From NCBI RefSeq assembly GCF_900187505.1, contig NZ_FYDL01000005.1, positions 160,794 through 224,793 of the forward strand: DNA of 64,000 bases, in the 5' to 3' direction. Positions within the stretch are counted from its first letter, which is position 1. The number at the start of each line of letters is the position of its first letter. This stretch comes from Pseudomonas sp. Irchel s3h17. Its GTDB lineage: Bacteria; Pseudomonadota; Gammaproteobacteria; Pseudomonadales; Pseudomonadaceae. The notes below the pieces were generated by a model, which made no database searches, had not been told where the DNA came from, and saw nothing but the letters and a program-made list of their open reading frames with translations. Below, piece after piece: positions 51,592-62,698 of this stretch. The position numbers were made by a program, and so were the translations under genes.

Positions 51592-52740
51592 GTGAGACGT
51601 AAACTCTTGCTGCTGCTGGAAACCGGACTGGTTCTGGCGGGGCTGCTGCTGGGCGCTTCGGCCTGGAAAATCAATTCGGCGCTGGAGCAGCCGCTCAACA
51701 TTACTCAGGAAGAGTTGCTGGACGTACCCAATGGAACCACGCCGTCCGGGACGTTCAAGCGCATGGAGGCAGACGGTATCCTCGAGGATGCCTTCTGGCT
51801 GCGCCTTTACTGGCGCCTCAACCTCGCCACCCAACCCCTGCACAGCGGTGAATACCGCATGCTGCCCGGCATGACTGCGCAAGGCCTGATCGGCCTTTGG
51901 CAGCGCGGCGAAGTGGTTCAGTACAGCCTGATCCTGGTGGAGGGCTGGAACTTCCGTCAGGTTCGAGCAGCGTTGGCGAAAACCGACAAGCTGGAACAGA
52001 CCCTCGATGGCTTGAGCGACGGCGAACTGATGGAGAAGCTCGGCCATGCCGGCGTGTTCCCGGAGGGGCGGTTTTTTCCGGACACTTACCGCTTCGTGCG
52101 TGGCATGACCGACGCGCAGGTACTGGCAAAAGCCTATGACCGACTGGATGAAGTCCTGGCCGCGGAGTGGGGCAAGCGTTCTCCCGATGCACCGTACACC
52201 GAACCCTATCAGGCGCTGATCATGGCCTCGCTGGTGGAGAAGGAGACGGGTGTGCCCCAGGAGCGCGGGCAGATTGCCGGCGTGTTCGTGCGTCGCCTGC
52301 AGCTGGGCATGCTGTTGCAAACCGACCCGACCGTGATCTACGGGATGGGTGAGCGTTACAACGGCAAGCTGACGCGGGCGTACCTCAGGGAGCCGACGCC
52401 GTACAATACCTACGTGATTTCCGGATTGCCGCCGACGCCGATTGCGATGGTCGGCCGTGAAGCGATTCATGCGGCACTGAACCCGGTACCTGGCAGCAGT
52501 TTGTACTTCGTGGCACGGGGCGATGGCAGTCATGTGTTCTCCGATGACCTGGATGCCCACAACAATGCCGTGCGCGAGTATCAGATCAAGCGCCGCGCGG
52601 ACTATCGTTCCAGTCCTGCGCCGGACAATGGCGCGGCAGCACCCGATGCGGGCGCGGCTGATACCGCCCCGGAGATGGAGCTCGAAGTGCCATCAGCGCT
52701 GCCGGCACCTGATGTGCAAGCACCGCAAAGCCCGCAATGA
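51592..52740 (+). CDS. mltG: Endolytic murein transglycosylase MltG
   Basis: A 382-residue inner membrane enzyme that cuts nascent glycan strands. The N-terminal signal-anchor (LLLLLETGLVLAGLLLGASA), a LysM-like region and the YceG catalytic core (MASLVEKETGVPQERGQIAG, with catalytic Glu) are present. The start is GTG. An Ala/Pro-rich tail of about 45 residues extends the C-terminus beyond the E. coli protein. Confidence 0.93.
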   Translation: MRRKLLLLLETGLVLAGLLLGASAWKINSALEQPLNITQEELLDVPNGTTPSGTFKRMEADGILEDAFWLRLYWRLNLATQPLHSGEYRMLPGMTAQGLIGLWQRGEVVQYSLILVEGWNFRQVRAALAKTDKLEQTLDGLSDGELMEKLGHAGVFPEGRFFPDTYRFVRGMTDAQVLAKAYDRLDEVLAAEWGKRSPDAPYTEPYQALIMASLVEKETGVPQERGQIAGVFVRRLQLGMLLQTDPTVIYGMGERYNGKLTRAYLREPTPYNTYVISGLPPTPIAMVGREAIHAALNPVPGSSLYFVARGDGSHVFSDDLDAHNNAVREYQIKRRADYRSSPAPDNGAAAPDAGAADTAPEMELEVPSALPAPDVQAPQSPQ

Positions 52741-52750
52741 CTCTGACTAA

Positions 52751-54371
<1,621 letters not shown>

Positions 54372-54456
54372 TCCGGGACGCCTGCATGAATGAATACCGT
54401 CCGGTCGCCATAGCCTGGTCGACCGCCCCTCTCACAGGATGTAGTTCCAGCCTTTT

Positions 54457-55248
54457 ATGCTCGTAGATTCCCATTGCCATCTCGACCGTCTCGATCTCGC
54501 CGCGCATGACGGCTCCCTGGATGCCGCACTCGAAGCGGCCCGCCAGCGTGGGGTCGGGCATTTCCTGTGCATCGGCGTCAGTGTCGATAACGCCGCCGAC
54601 GTCAAGGCGCTCGCTGAACGCTATGACGACGTCGACTGTTCGGTGGGGGTTCATCCCCTGGACGTGCAGCCGGACGCAGCTCCCGCGCTGGACTGGCTGC
54701 TGCGTGAGCTCAACCACCCGCGGGTAGTGGCCATCGGTGAAACCGGCCTGGACTACCACTACGAGCCGGAGGCGGCCCACGTGCAGCAGGCGTCTTTCCG
54801 ACTGCACCTGCACGCCGCGCAGCAGACGGGCAAGCCGGTGATTGTCCACACCCGCGGCGCGCGTGCCGATACGCTGGCGTTGTTGCGTGAAGCCGCGCTG
54901 CCCCAAGCCGGCGTGCTGCATTGCTTCACTGAGGACTGGGACATGGCCAAGGCCGCGCTGGACCTGGGGTTCTACATTTCGCTGTCGGGGATCGTGACCT
55001 TCCGCAATGCCGATGCCCTGCGCGATGTGGCCAGCAAGGTGCCCGCAGACCGGCTGTTGGTCGAGACCGATTCGCCGTACCTGGCGCCGATTCCGTATCG
55101 TGGCAAGCCAAACCTGCCGCAGTACGTGCGGGAAGTGGCAGAGTTCCTGGCGATGCTGCGCGGCGAGTCTTATGAGCGTTTCGCCGAACAGACCACGGAG
55201 AACTTCAAGCGGCTGTTTCCGTTGGCGCACGTCAGGTCGGTAGTCTGA
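54457..55248 (+). CDS. tatD: TatD family hydrolase
   Basis: A 263-residue metal-dependent hydrolase (DNase-like). Ligands are visible in LVDSHCHLDRLD, AIGETGLDYHYE, VIVHTRGARAD and VETDSPYLAPIPYRGK. It begins 85 nt after holB. The intervening DNA only holds a 26-codon ORF (54386-54466) without a domain. Confidence 0.92.
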   Translation: MLVDSHCHLDRLDLAAHDGSLDAALEAARQRGVGHFLCIGVSVDNAADVKALAERYDDVDCSVGVHPLDVQPDAAPALDWLLRELNHPRVVAIGETGLDYHYEPEAAHVQQASFRLHLHAAQQTGKPVIVHTRGARADTLALLREAALPQAGVLHCFTEDWDMAKAALDLGFYISLSGIVTFRNADALRDVASKVPADRLLVETDSPYLAPIPYRGKPNLPQYVREVAEFLAMLRGESYERFAEQTTENFKRLFPLAHVRSVV

Positions 55249-55276
55249 AAGACCGTCTGGCGCTCAAATCGCAGGC

Positions 55277-55312
55277 AAAAAAAACCCGGGTTCTGGGGGG
55301 TGAATCCGGGTT
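55277..55312 (-). terminator. Terminator, reverse strand
   Basis: On the reverse strand AACCCGG ... CCGGGTT is followed by eight T. It lies 173 nt beyond the aminotransferase stop and also follows tatD. Confidence 0.75.
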
Positions 55313-55484
55313 AAGACCATTAGGAGTAAAACAAAGGCACACAGTCCATTGGTACCTATATCGACACGCCACTTGGGGGAGATGACGCGTCGACATTTCA
55401 AGTATTGATCAGTATTGCGCCTCGTCCAGTTTGCCCTCCGCGTTTCTTAAACAAATTTGGAATACCGGCGCTTCGCTTGAGTTC

Positions 55485-56618
55485 TCACTGCTTGGCGATG
55501 GACGCAATAATGGCAATTGTTTCGTCGATCACGCGTTTTTCTGTGTAGAAGTGCGGAGAAAAACGAATGCCGGGGCCGCGCGGAATGCACACCACTTGCT
55601 CGGCTTTCAGGGCCTCGTAAAGCACCTGATTATCGATGCCGTCGATACTGAATGAGACAATCCCGCCGCGCCGGGCCGGATTCAACGGGCTGTGCAGTTT
55701 CACCCCGGCAATGGTGCTGAGCCCCTCCTGTAGCCATTGCACCCGCTCGGCAATCAGGGCGGCAACCTGTTCCATACCGACCTCTTCCAGTAATGACAGG
55801 CTGGCTTCCAGGGCCATGGCTCCCAGCATGTTCGGGCTGCCGCACTCAAAGCGTCGGGCACTTTTGGCGGGTTCCCAGGTGGTGCGATTGTAATCGCCCA
55901 TGTGTTCGAGCATGTGCCAGCCGAATTCGTGCAGTTTCAGCTGTTCGCGCAGGTCGCTACGCACATAGAACACCCCAAGACCTTCTGGCCCCAGCATCCA
56001 TTTGTGGCCGTCGGCCATGGCGAAGTCGCACTGATAACTCTGGACATCGAAGGGCAGGGCGCCCAGTTGCTGGATGGCGTCGATGCAGAACAGCACATCC
56101 TGCTGCTTGCAACCGGCGCCCAGGCGCTGCAGGTCCAGGCGCAGGCCGCTGGCGAATTGCACTGCGCTGACCGACATCAGGCGGGTCCGTGGACCGCAGG
56201 CAGTCAACAAGGCACCTTCCGGGTCGTCGCCCTTGAGGCTGACCTGGACCACTTCCACGCCTTGGGCGGTCAAGGCCTCCCAGACGATACGGTTGGACGG
56301 GAATTCTTCATCGCTGATAACGATCTGGTCACCGCTGGCCCAGGTCAGTCCGAAGGCGACAAAAGACAATGCCTCTGAAGTATTTTTGACCAATGCGATA
56401 TCATCCGTCGACGGCGCGTTTAGCAGTCGTTTCAGGCGTTCGCGCAGGCGTTGCTCCAGCGCCATCCAGTCCGGATAGTCACGTGCGCCCAGCAAAACGT
56501 TCTCTTGGGCGAAGCGCGACACGGCTGTCGCGGCGCGGTTTGGCCAGGGTGCGACGGCCGCATGATTCAAATAACGCAGGCCCGGAGCCTGTACAAATTC
56601 ATCAAGAAACGTAGTCAT
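55485..56618 (-). CDS. Class V aminotransferase family protein
   Basis: A 377-residue PLP fold-type I protein. The PLP Lys is in ADGHKWMLGPEGLGVFY (about 210), and DAIQQLGALPFDVQ gives the Asp that contacts the pyridine. It lacks the mobile-loop Cys of cysteine desulfurases, so I do not call it NifS/IscS/Csd. The reaction is unknown. It is divergent from the TetR gene, 80 bp away. Confidence 0.85.
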   Translation of the reverse strand: MTTFLDEFVQAPGLRYLNHAAVAPWPNRAATAVSRFAQENVLLGARDYPDWMALEQRLRERLKRLLNAPSTDDIALVKNTSEALSFVAFGLTWASGDQIVISDEEFPSNRIVWEALTAQGVEVVQVSLKGDDPEGALLTACGPRTRLMSVSAVQFASGLRLDLQRLGAGCKQQDVLFCIDAIQQLGALPFDVQSYQCDFAMADGHKWMLGPEGLGVFYVRSDLREQLKLHEFGWHMLEHMGDYNRTTWEPAKSARRFECGSPNMLGAMALEASLSLLEEVGMEQVAALIAERVQWLQEGLSTIAGVKLHSPLNPARRGGIVSFSIDGIDNQVLYEALKAEQVVCIPRGPGIRFSPHFYTEKRVIDETIAIIASIAKQ

Positions 56619-56698
56619 GGTCGGATGATCCGTGCAATTTGGCGCAATTTAGGCATAATACGCGGCTTCGAATTTTGACCCCTACAGACCTTTTTCTT

Positions 56699-57337
56699 AT
56701 GCATAAAGAACCTCGTAAGGTCCGTGAGTTTCGTCGCCGCGAGCAAGAAATTCTCGACACCGCGCTCAAGCTGTTCCTCGAACAAGGTGAAGACAGTGTC
56801 ACCGTCGAGATGATCGCTGATGCCGTGGGTATCGGCAAAGGCACCATCTACAAGCACTTCAAGTCCAAGGCGGAGATCTATCTGCGCCTGATGCTCGACT
56901 ACGAGCGTGACCTGAACGAGCTGCTGCACTCTGCCGATGTCGACAAGGATAAGGAAGCCCTGTCCCGGGCCTACTTCGAATTCCGCATGCGCGATCCGCA
57001 GCGCTACCGGTTGTTCGATCGCCTGGAAGAGAAGGTGGTCAAGGGCAACCAGGTGCCGGAGATGGTCGAGGAACTGCACAAGATTCGCGCCTCCAATTTC
57101 GATCGCCTGACCTTGTTGATCAAGGGCCGCATCAGCGAAGGCAAGCTCGAAGACGTGCCGCCGTATTTCCACTTCTGCGCATCCTGGGCGCTGGTGCACG
57201 GCGCCGTGGCGCTGTATCACTCGCCGTTCTGGAGCAATGTGCTGGAAGATCAGGAAGGTTTCTTCCAGTTCCTGATGGATATCGGCGTGCGCATGGGCAA
57301 CAAGCGCAAGCGCGATACCGACACGCCAGGCAGCTGA
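56699..57337 (+). CDS. TetR-family transcriptional regulator
   Basis: A 212-residue regulator. The N-terminal HTH is VTVEMIADAVGIGKGTIYKH FKSK, preceded by a basic arm (KEPRKVREFRRREQEI). The C-terminal ligand domain is helical. Met at 56699 is taken as start, though the upstream CTTTTTCTT is no ribosome site; TTG 56639 is the in-frame alternative. CATAAT at about 56653 may be a -10. Its targets are unknown; the divergent aminotransferase is one candidate. Confidence 0.88.
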   Translation: MHKEPRKVREFRRREQEILDTALKLFLEQGEDSVTVEMIADAVGIGKGTIYKHFKSKAEIYLRLMLDYERDLNELLHSADVDKDKEALSRAYFEFRMRDPQRYRLFDRLEEKVVKGNQVPEMVEELHKIRASNFDRLTLLIKGRISEGKLEDVPPYFHFCASWALVHGAVALYHSPFWSNVLEDQEGFFQFLMDIGVRMGNKRKRDTDTPGS

Positions 57338-57476
57338 TCCATTCAGCAGCTTTATTGCGCCATGTTTCCCTGTATGGCGCAGTGCCCCGGGAATATACTC
57401 AGGCTTAGGTATTGCTAAAACTTGATTTATGAGTCAAGTTTTAGCTTTTCCGCATCGACTTCCGCCGGAGTGATCC

Positions 57477-58445
57477 ATGATCGTTGACCGACAAGGCAGG
57501 CGCTTCCGCAATTTGCGGGTCAGTCTGACTTCCGCCTGCAACTACGCCTGTACCTACTGTGTGCCTAATGGCAAGCGGCTGGTGGCTGCGCAGGATGAAC
57601 TGTCGGCCGAAGCCATGGCGCGCGGCGTTGCCTATCTGATCGAAGCCGCCGGCATCGAGCGTCTGCGTATCACCGGTGGCGAACCGCTGGTGAGCCCCAA
57701 GCTGGAAGCCTTCATGACGGCGGTGGGGCAGATGGGGCTTGAGGACATCAGCCTGACCACCAACGGCCAATTGCTGGCCAGGAAGCTGCCCCTGCTGGTG
57801 GATGCCGGCATTCGGCGGATCAACGTTTCCCTTGATACCCTGAACGCTGCCGCGTTTCGCGGTATTGCCCGTGGTGGCGATCTGGCGACCGTGCTCGATG
57901 GCATGGAACAGGCCCGTGCGGCCGGCATCAAGATCAAGGTCAACATGGTGCCGTTGCGTGGGCAGAACCTCGATCAAGTGTTGCCATTGCTGGATTACTG
58001 TCTGGAACGTGGCTATGAGTTGCGTTTCATCGAGCTGATGCGCATGGGCCATCTGGCCAGTGATTCAAACGCGTTCCTGCAACAGTTCGTCAGCCTTCAG
58101 CAGTTGCTCAGCCTGATTGGCGAGCGGTACGAGTACCTGCAAGCCGACGCCCCCGTGGATGCCACGGCGGTGCGTTATGAAATCCCCGGCCATGGCCATT
58201 TCGGCGTGATCGCCAACGAAAGCGTGCCGTTCTGCCGCACCTGTTCGCGTTTGCGCCTGTCGTCCACGGGCTGGCTGCACGGCTGCCTGTCATCGAGTAA
58301 CCGCCACTACGTGGGCGACTTGCTGGACAAGCCGCGCCACCAGGCATTGCCCGCGCTCCAGCGCCTGCTGGTAAAAGCCTTGGGCGACAAGCAGGAGGTG
58401 GCGTTTTCCGGTGGGGCCACGGTGATGAAGATCATTGGCGGCTGA
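57477..58445 (+). CDS. moaA: GTP 3',8-cyclase MoaA
   Basis: A 322-residue radical SAM enzyme of molybdenum cofactor synthesis. The N-terminal cluster motif is CNYACTYC (about 21-28), RITGGEPLVSPKLEAF follows, and the C-terminal cluster is CRTCSRLRLSSTGWLHGC (about 251-268). The C-terminal Gly-Gly needed for the reaction is present (KIIGG). GGAGTGATCC precedes the ATG. It stands alone here, without moaB-E. Confidence 0.93.
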   Translation: MIVDRQGRRFRNLRVSLTSACNYACTYCVPNGKRLVAAQDELSAEAMARGVAYLIEAAGIERLRITGGEPLVSPKLEAFMTAVGQMGLEDISLTTNGQLLARKLPLLVDAGIRRINVSLDTLNAAAFRGIARGGDLATVLDGMEQARAAGIKIKVNMVPLRGQNLDQVLPLLDYCLERGYELRFIELMRMGHLASDSNAFLQQFVSLQQLLSLIGERYEYLQADAPVDATAVRYEIPGHGHFGVIANESVPFCRTCSRLRLSSTGWLHGCLSSSNRHYVGDLLDKPRHQALPALQRLLVKALGDKQEVAFSGGATVMKIIGG

Positions 58446-58455
58446 CCGGGCTTTT

Positions 58456-58590
58456 GTGGCGAGGGAGCTTGCTCCCGCTGGGTCGTGAAACGGCCCCAAT
58501 AAAGCCATTCTCCCGCGTGTTGTCAGAGATACCGCATTCCCCCGGTTTACGACGGCTGCGCCGCCGAGCGGGAGCAAGCTCCCTCGCCAC
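58456..58590. repeat. REPIN, GTGGCGAGGGAGC family
   Basis: GTGGCGAGGGAGCTTGCTCC (58456-58475) and its inverse GGAGCAAGCTCCCTCGCCAC (58571-58590) surround 95 bp of imperfectly paired DNA. Neither MITE ends nor target duplications are seen, so this is a plain REPIN downstream of moaA. Confidence 0.88.
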
Positions 58591-58697
58591 AAGTTCGTAT
58601 TATCAAACCGGAATTTTCCATGGACTCAAGGACTGGCGCGGAAGCTGCATCCCGCAAAGATTCGCCGGTTTTCCGTCACCGGCTTCTGGAGGGTAGG

Positions 58698-59303
58698 ATG
58701 CGTAGCCTGGTTTTGCTGCTGGCCGTTTTGGCACTTGGCGGCTGCATGAATGTCAGCGACATGGGCGAAGAGGCTCGCTACCACATGAGCGATGCGGGTC
58801 TGCTCGATCACAGCGACAGCCGTCGCGTGAATAACCTGCGTATTCAGCCAGACTCGTTCATCTACATTGCCCAAGGCCCGTTCGCGCCGCCGGGCACTGC
58901 CGAACCGCGACAGAACGTGGTCGCCGAAGAGGCCTTCAAGGGCTTTATCGAATATTTCCCGATGGTGCGCCGTGCCGCCGGCCCTGAAGGCCTGGATGCC
59001 GCCATGGGCGAGGCTCGCGGCCTCGGTGCCCATTACCTGCTGTATACCCGCTTCGCCAATGCCGATGACCGTATCGGCAACTCGGACGAGTGGCTTGACC
59101 AGGAGGCCGTGGACCGCCTGGGGATCGACAGCGGGGTGATTCAGATCATGTTGATCGAGACCAGCACCCGGTATTTGATTGATACTGCACGGATCAAGAG
59201 TCGTGGCGGTTTACTGACGTTCCACGACAACAGGCCAGAAGATCTGCTGGGCCCGCCGCTTGCGCAATACGCTCGCAGCCTGCTGGGCCTGAGCGATCAG
59301 TAG
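58698..59303 (+). CDS. DUF4823 lipoprotein
   Basis: A 201-residue lipoprotein. RSLVLLLAVLALGGC is a clear lipobox with Cys at 16, followed by MNVSDMGEE, so Met at +2 suggests outer membrane sorting. The body (RRVNNLRIQPDSFIYIAQGP, GLGAHYLLYTRFANADD) matches DUF4823. The function is unknown. GGAGGG lies 4 nt before the ATG; the longer frame from 58620 lacks a signal. It is 17 nt before the DUF1285 gene. Confidence 0.85.
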   Translation: MRSLVLLLAVLALGGCMNVSDMGEEARYHMSDAGLLDHSDSRRVNNLRIQPDSFIYIAQGPFAPPGTAEPRQNVVAEEAFKGFIEYFPMVRRAAGPEGLDAAMGEARGLGAHYLLYTRFANADDRIGNSDEWLDQEAVDRLGIDSGVIQIMLIETSTRYLIDTARIKSRGGLLTFHDNRPEDLLGPPLAQYARSLLGLSDQ

Positions 59304-59320
59304 TTCACCCGGAGAGCAAC

Positions 59321-59881
59321 ATGAGTGGTTCGCAAAAAGCTAACGATCTGCTGGGGCAAATCCCCAAGTCCAAAGGCTTGCCGCCCGTTCATTTGTGGAA
59401 CCCCGACTTCTGCGGCGACATTGACATGCGCATCGCCCGCGATGGCACCTGGTTTTACCTGGGCACGCCGATCGGGCGCAAGCCGATGGTCAAGCTGTTC
59501 TCCACCATCATTCGCCGTGACGGCGATGATTACTTCCTGATCACTCCAGTGGAGAAGGTCGGGATCAAGGTCGACGACGCCCCCTTCGTGGCGGTGACGC
59601 TGGACGTCGAAGGAGAGGGCCAGGCCCAGGTGCTGCGCTTCACCACCAACGTCGACGAGCTGACAGAGGCCGGGCCTGAGCACCCGTTGCATGTCGTGAT
59701 CGACCCGGTCACTCAGGAGCCCGCGCCCTATGTGCACGTGCGCACCAATCTGCAAGCCCTGATCCATCGCAACGTGTTCTATCAACTGGTCGAGCTGGCC
59801 GTGACCCGCGAGATCGACGGCCAGCGCTGGTTGGGCGTGTGGAGCGGCGGCGAGTTCTTCCGTATCGGCCTGGAACCCTGA
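59321..59881 (+). CDS. DUF1285 protein
   Basis: A 186-residue soluble protein. HLWNPDFCGDIDMRIARDGT, WFYLGTPIGRKPMVKLFSTI and YFLITPVEKVGIKVDDAPF are the DUF1285 hallmarks. The function is unknown. GGAGAG precedes the ATG, and it is likely co-transcribed with the lipoprotein. The MFS gene converges on it with a 6-bp gap. Confidence 0.9.
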   Translation: MSGSQKANDLLGQIPKSKGLPPVHLWNPDFCGDIDMRIARDGTWFYLGTPIGRKPMVKLFSTIIRRDGDDYFLITPVEKVGIKVDDAPFVAVTLDVEGEGQAQVLRFTTNVDELTEAGPEHPLHVVIDPVTQEPAPYVHVRTNLQALIHRNVFYQLVELAVTREIDGQRWLGVWSGGEFFRIGLEP

Positions 59882-59887
59882 TCCGGA

Positions 59888-61108
59888 CTACACCGTTTGC
59901 AGCGCCTTGCTGGCGGTTGCCCGGCGCCATAACAAGCGGCCCAGGGTAATCGACCAGTTCAGCAAGGCCAGCGCCAACACGCTCAGCAGCAGGCTTGGCA
60001 AGCCCTGTTCGACGATGATCCTGCCCGCCAGCAACGGAAAACCGAATACTCCCACGAAGTAGCCAAGGCTGAACAACAGCAAGGCTTGCGACGTGCTGCC
60101 CGCCGGTGCTTCGTTGGCGGCCAGGCCATTGATCACCGAGTAGGTCAGGCCGTAGCCGACTCCCAGCACCACAGCTGCCATCCAATACGTGAAGGCATCG
60201 TCGACGACGAAGCAGAACATCAGCAGCGATACCACCATCAGCCCCGACAACAGGCAGGACGCCCAGTATGGATCGCGCTTGACCACCCAGCCGGCGATCA
60301 GCAGGCGGCTGGCGATGGCGGCGCCCGTGAAGCCAAGGAAGAACAGTGAATAGTCCAGCGAGCGGGAGGCGGCGTAGCTGGTCTGGAAGCTCGACAACCC
60401 ACCAAACACACAACCGCCGAGGCCGACCATGATGATGGGGAACAGAGCCCTGGAGGTCAGCACGCGTGTGGCGGACGTCCAGCTAATCCGTGAAGTCGCC
60501 GTCGTGCCCAGCTGGTTCGGGCGCTGTTTCAGCGTGGCACCCAGGCGCCAGAACAGCACGGCGCCAATCAGGCTGGCCAGTGCCGCGAGGTAAAACGCGC
60601 TGGTGACCGGATAACCCAGTGCACTGGCTGCGCGTCCCAGCAGTGGCCCGGAACCGATACCGGTCATCATGCAGCCTGACAGCAGTGCGAAGTATCTGGC
60701 GCGTTGTACTGGCGCGACCAGCATCGCCACGATGATCGGCCCCAGGGTGTAGAAAACGCCCCAGCCCAGCCCGAGCGTCAGCCCGAAAAACAGCAAGGTA
60801 TCGCCAAATCCCGGTGTTAGGGCAAAGCCCAGGCTAGCCAGTACCAGCAGCCCGCCGAAGAGCGCAATCGAGCGCGCCGCGCCGAGCAGGTCCGACAAGT
60901 GTCCGGAAAGGATCACGGCGGCGAAGGTGCTGAGCATCGCAGCTGAAATCACACTGCCGGCATCGTGCTCGTTACCGCCCCGAGAGCTGATCAGCAGCGA
61001 GAGCAGAAAGGTCGAACCGTAAGACAACGACAACAGGTAGCTGGCAACGCAGAACAGGCCAAACAGCTTTCCTGATACGCCAGCATCCGGGGTGGTGCGA
61101 GTGGGCAT
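59888..61108 (-). CDS. MFS transporter (YbfB-like or sugar-phosphate type unknown)
   Basis: A 406-residue major facilitator protein with about 12 helices. GHLSDLLGAARSIALFGGLL carries the loop 2-3 motif, and the second half repeats the fold (RLLIAGWVVKRDPYWASCLL). The substrate cannot be inferred. ATG 61108 is preferred to the TTG two codons upstream. No adjoining gene suggests a pathway. Confidence 0.85.
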   Translation of the reverse strand: MPTRTTPDAGVSGKLFGLFCVASYLLSLSYGSTFLLSLLISSRGGNEHDAGSVISAAMLSTFAAVILSGHLSDLLGAARSIALFGGLLVLASLGFALTPGFGDTLLFFGLTLGLGWGVFYTLGPIIVAMLVAPVQRARYFALLSGCMMTGIGSGPLLGRAASALGYPVTSAFYLAALASLIGAVLFWRLGATLKQRPNQLGTTATSRISWTSATRVLTSRALFPIIMVGLGGCVFGGLSSFQTSYAASRSLDYSLFFLGFTGAAIASRLLIAGWVVKRDPYWASCLLSGLMVVSLLMFCFVVDDAFTYWMAAVVLGVGYGLTYSVINGLAANEAPAGSTSQALLLFSLGYFVGVFGFPLLAGRIIVEQGLPSLLLSVLALALLNWSITLGRLLWRRATASKALQTV

Positions 61109-61220
61109 GGGCAAGTCTCGTGAACGGTGGGTGCTATCGGAGGCTTGGATACCACGTGCGACGCTGGCGTATGTTCTGCGGTTGGCGGTTTCAGGATTAG
61201 CAGAATGCGGAGTAATGCGT

Positions 61221-61886
61221 TCAGGCGTTACTGGCGGTCAAGCCGATTTCTTCGAGCAGGTCGTCGCGAAAACGTTGCAGGCGTTCGTGACGCGCGCGCG
61301 CCAGACGCTGGCCGGAGGGCGTCTGAAAACCGTCGGCAAGGTGCAGCAGCTTGGTCTGGAAGTGATCGAGGCAGAACCGCTTATCGTCGTATTCACGGTC
61401 GCTGGCCAGTGGATCCTGTGCGTCGTACAGCGTGCTACCCATGCGCCCGGCTGTGTAAAACGTGCGCGCCACGCCCAGCATGCCGAGGGAGTCGAGGCGG
61501 TCGGCATCCTGGAGAATCTTCGCTTCCAGGGTGACGGGGGCGATGTTCGCCGAAAAACTGTGGGCCTCAATGGCGTGGACAACGGCTCGTACCCTGGGCT
61601 CTGGCCAGCCCAGTTGACGCAGGAGGGGCATGGCTTTTTCTGCCGCCAGTCGCGAGGCCTGTGAGCGCAGCGGCGAGTTTTTCTCCACCGCGACGCAGTC
61701 GTGCAGCAGTACGCCGGCCAACAGCACCTCAAGATCGCCGCCTTCTTCGGCTTGAAGCCTTTGGGCGTTGTGCCACACCCGCTGCAAGTGCGAGAGATCG
61801 TGAGCACCGTCTTCGGACGGCTCAAGGGCGTGGGGCAGCAAGGCTGAGGCGAGGCTTTGCAGTGGCGCGAAGGTGGCGAGGTTCAT
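61221..61886 (-). CDS. HD-domain phosphohydrolase
   Basis: A 221-residue HD-superfamily protein (YedJ-like). Metal ligands are seen in AHDLSHLQRVWHNA, LLAGVLLHDC (HD pair) and ILQDADRLDSLGMLGVAR. The substrate is probably a nucleotide but is not known. AAGGA is 5 nt before the ATG at 61886; the frame runs open through the REPIN to 62012. Confidence 0.9.
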   Translation of the reverse strand: MNLATFAPLQSLASALLPHALEPSEDGAHDLSHLQRVWHNAQRLQAEEGGDLEVLLAGVLLHDCVAVEKNSPLRSQASRLAAEKAMPLLRQLGWPEPRVRAVVHAIEAHSFSANIAPVTLEAKILQDADRLDSLGMLGVARTFYTAGRMGSTLYDAQDPLASDREYDDKRFCLDHFQTKLLHLADGFQTPSGQRLARARHERLQRFRDDLLEEIGLTASNA

Positions 61887-61911
61887 GAAAATCCTTTTGT
61901 GCAGAACACAT

Positions 61912-62013
61912 GTGTGGCGAGGGAGCGGACTCCCGCCCGGCTTCGCTGAAACACTGCGGTGACTGGCTTTGGGGTCGCTACGCAACCCAGCGGGAGCAAG
62001 CTCCCTCGCCACG
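61912..62013. repeat. REPIN, GTGGCGAGGGAGC family
   Basis: The left REP GTGTGGCGAGGGAGCGGACT (degenerate after GAGC) and the right REP AGCGGGAGCAAGCTCCCTCG with CCAC lie in inverse orientation between the HD gene and the acetyltransferase gene. No MITE ends are seen. Confidence 0.8.
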
Positions 62014-62111
62014 GTTGTTCATTGATGTCTGTATCAAGTTTTGCAGCGGTATGTGACGAACGTTGATTGCCGACATAGTATGGCGTTTTCAATCGTTCTC
62101 AAGGGACGTTC

Positions 62112-62594
62112 ATGTCGATCGAGATCCGCCCGGCCACACCCAGCGATGCCCCCCAGATCCTGGCCTTCATCACCGAGCTTGCCGACTTCGAGCGGGCCCG
62201 TCATGAAGTCATCGCCAGTGTGGCCGACATCGAGCGCAGCCTGTTCAGTGAGGGGGCCACCGCCCATGGGCTGATCTGCCTGCGCGACGGATTGCCGATC
62301 GGCTTCGCGGTGTTTTTCTTCAGCTATTCGACCTGGCTGGGCAGTAACTGCCTGTACCTCGAAGACCTGTACATCACCCCCGAGCAGCGCGGTGGTGGCG
62401 CCGGCAAACTGTTGCTGCGCCACTTGGCGAAAATTGCCTGCGCCAACGACTGCGGCCGTTTCGAGTGGAGTGTGCTGGAGTGGAACAAGCCGGCGATCGA
62501 GTTCTACGAATCCCTCGGCGCGCAGCCACAGGAAGAGTGGGTGCGCTATCGCATGGATGGCAACGTGTTACGCGACTTCGCCGAGGGTCGTTGA
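62112..62594 (+). CDS. GNAT family N-acetyltransferase
   Basis: A 160-residue GNAT enzyme. The acetyl-CoA motif is LYITPEQRGGGAGKLLLRHL, and EWSVLEWNKPAIEFYESLGA matches the diamine (spermidine-type) acetyltransferase subgroup. The substrate is not certain. AAGGGACG precedes the ATG. Confidence 0.9.
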   Translation: MSIEIRPATPSDAPQILAFITELADFERARHEVIASVADIERSLFSEGATAHGLICLRDGLPIGFAVFFFSYSTWLGSNCLYLEDLYITPEQRGGGAGKLLLRHLAKIACANDCGRFEWSVLEWNKPAIEFYESLGAQPQEEWVRYRMDGNVLRDFAEGR

Positions 62595-62698
62595 TTGTCG
62601 GCGGTGCAGTATCTGAAGCGTTTAACGCCAGGCGCGGCGCAGGTCGCGCATCAGGCGGCGTGAAACCCGGCAAGCCCGGTCAATCCAGGACCGTCCAA

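Noticed and set aside
55485..56618. Cysteine desulfurase annotation for the class V aminotransferase
   Set aside because: The mobile-loop active-site Cys of that group is not present.
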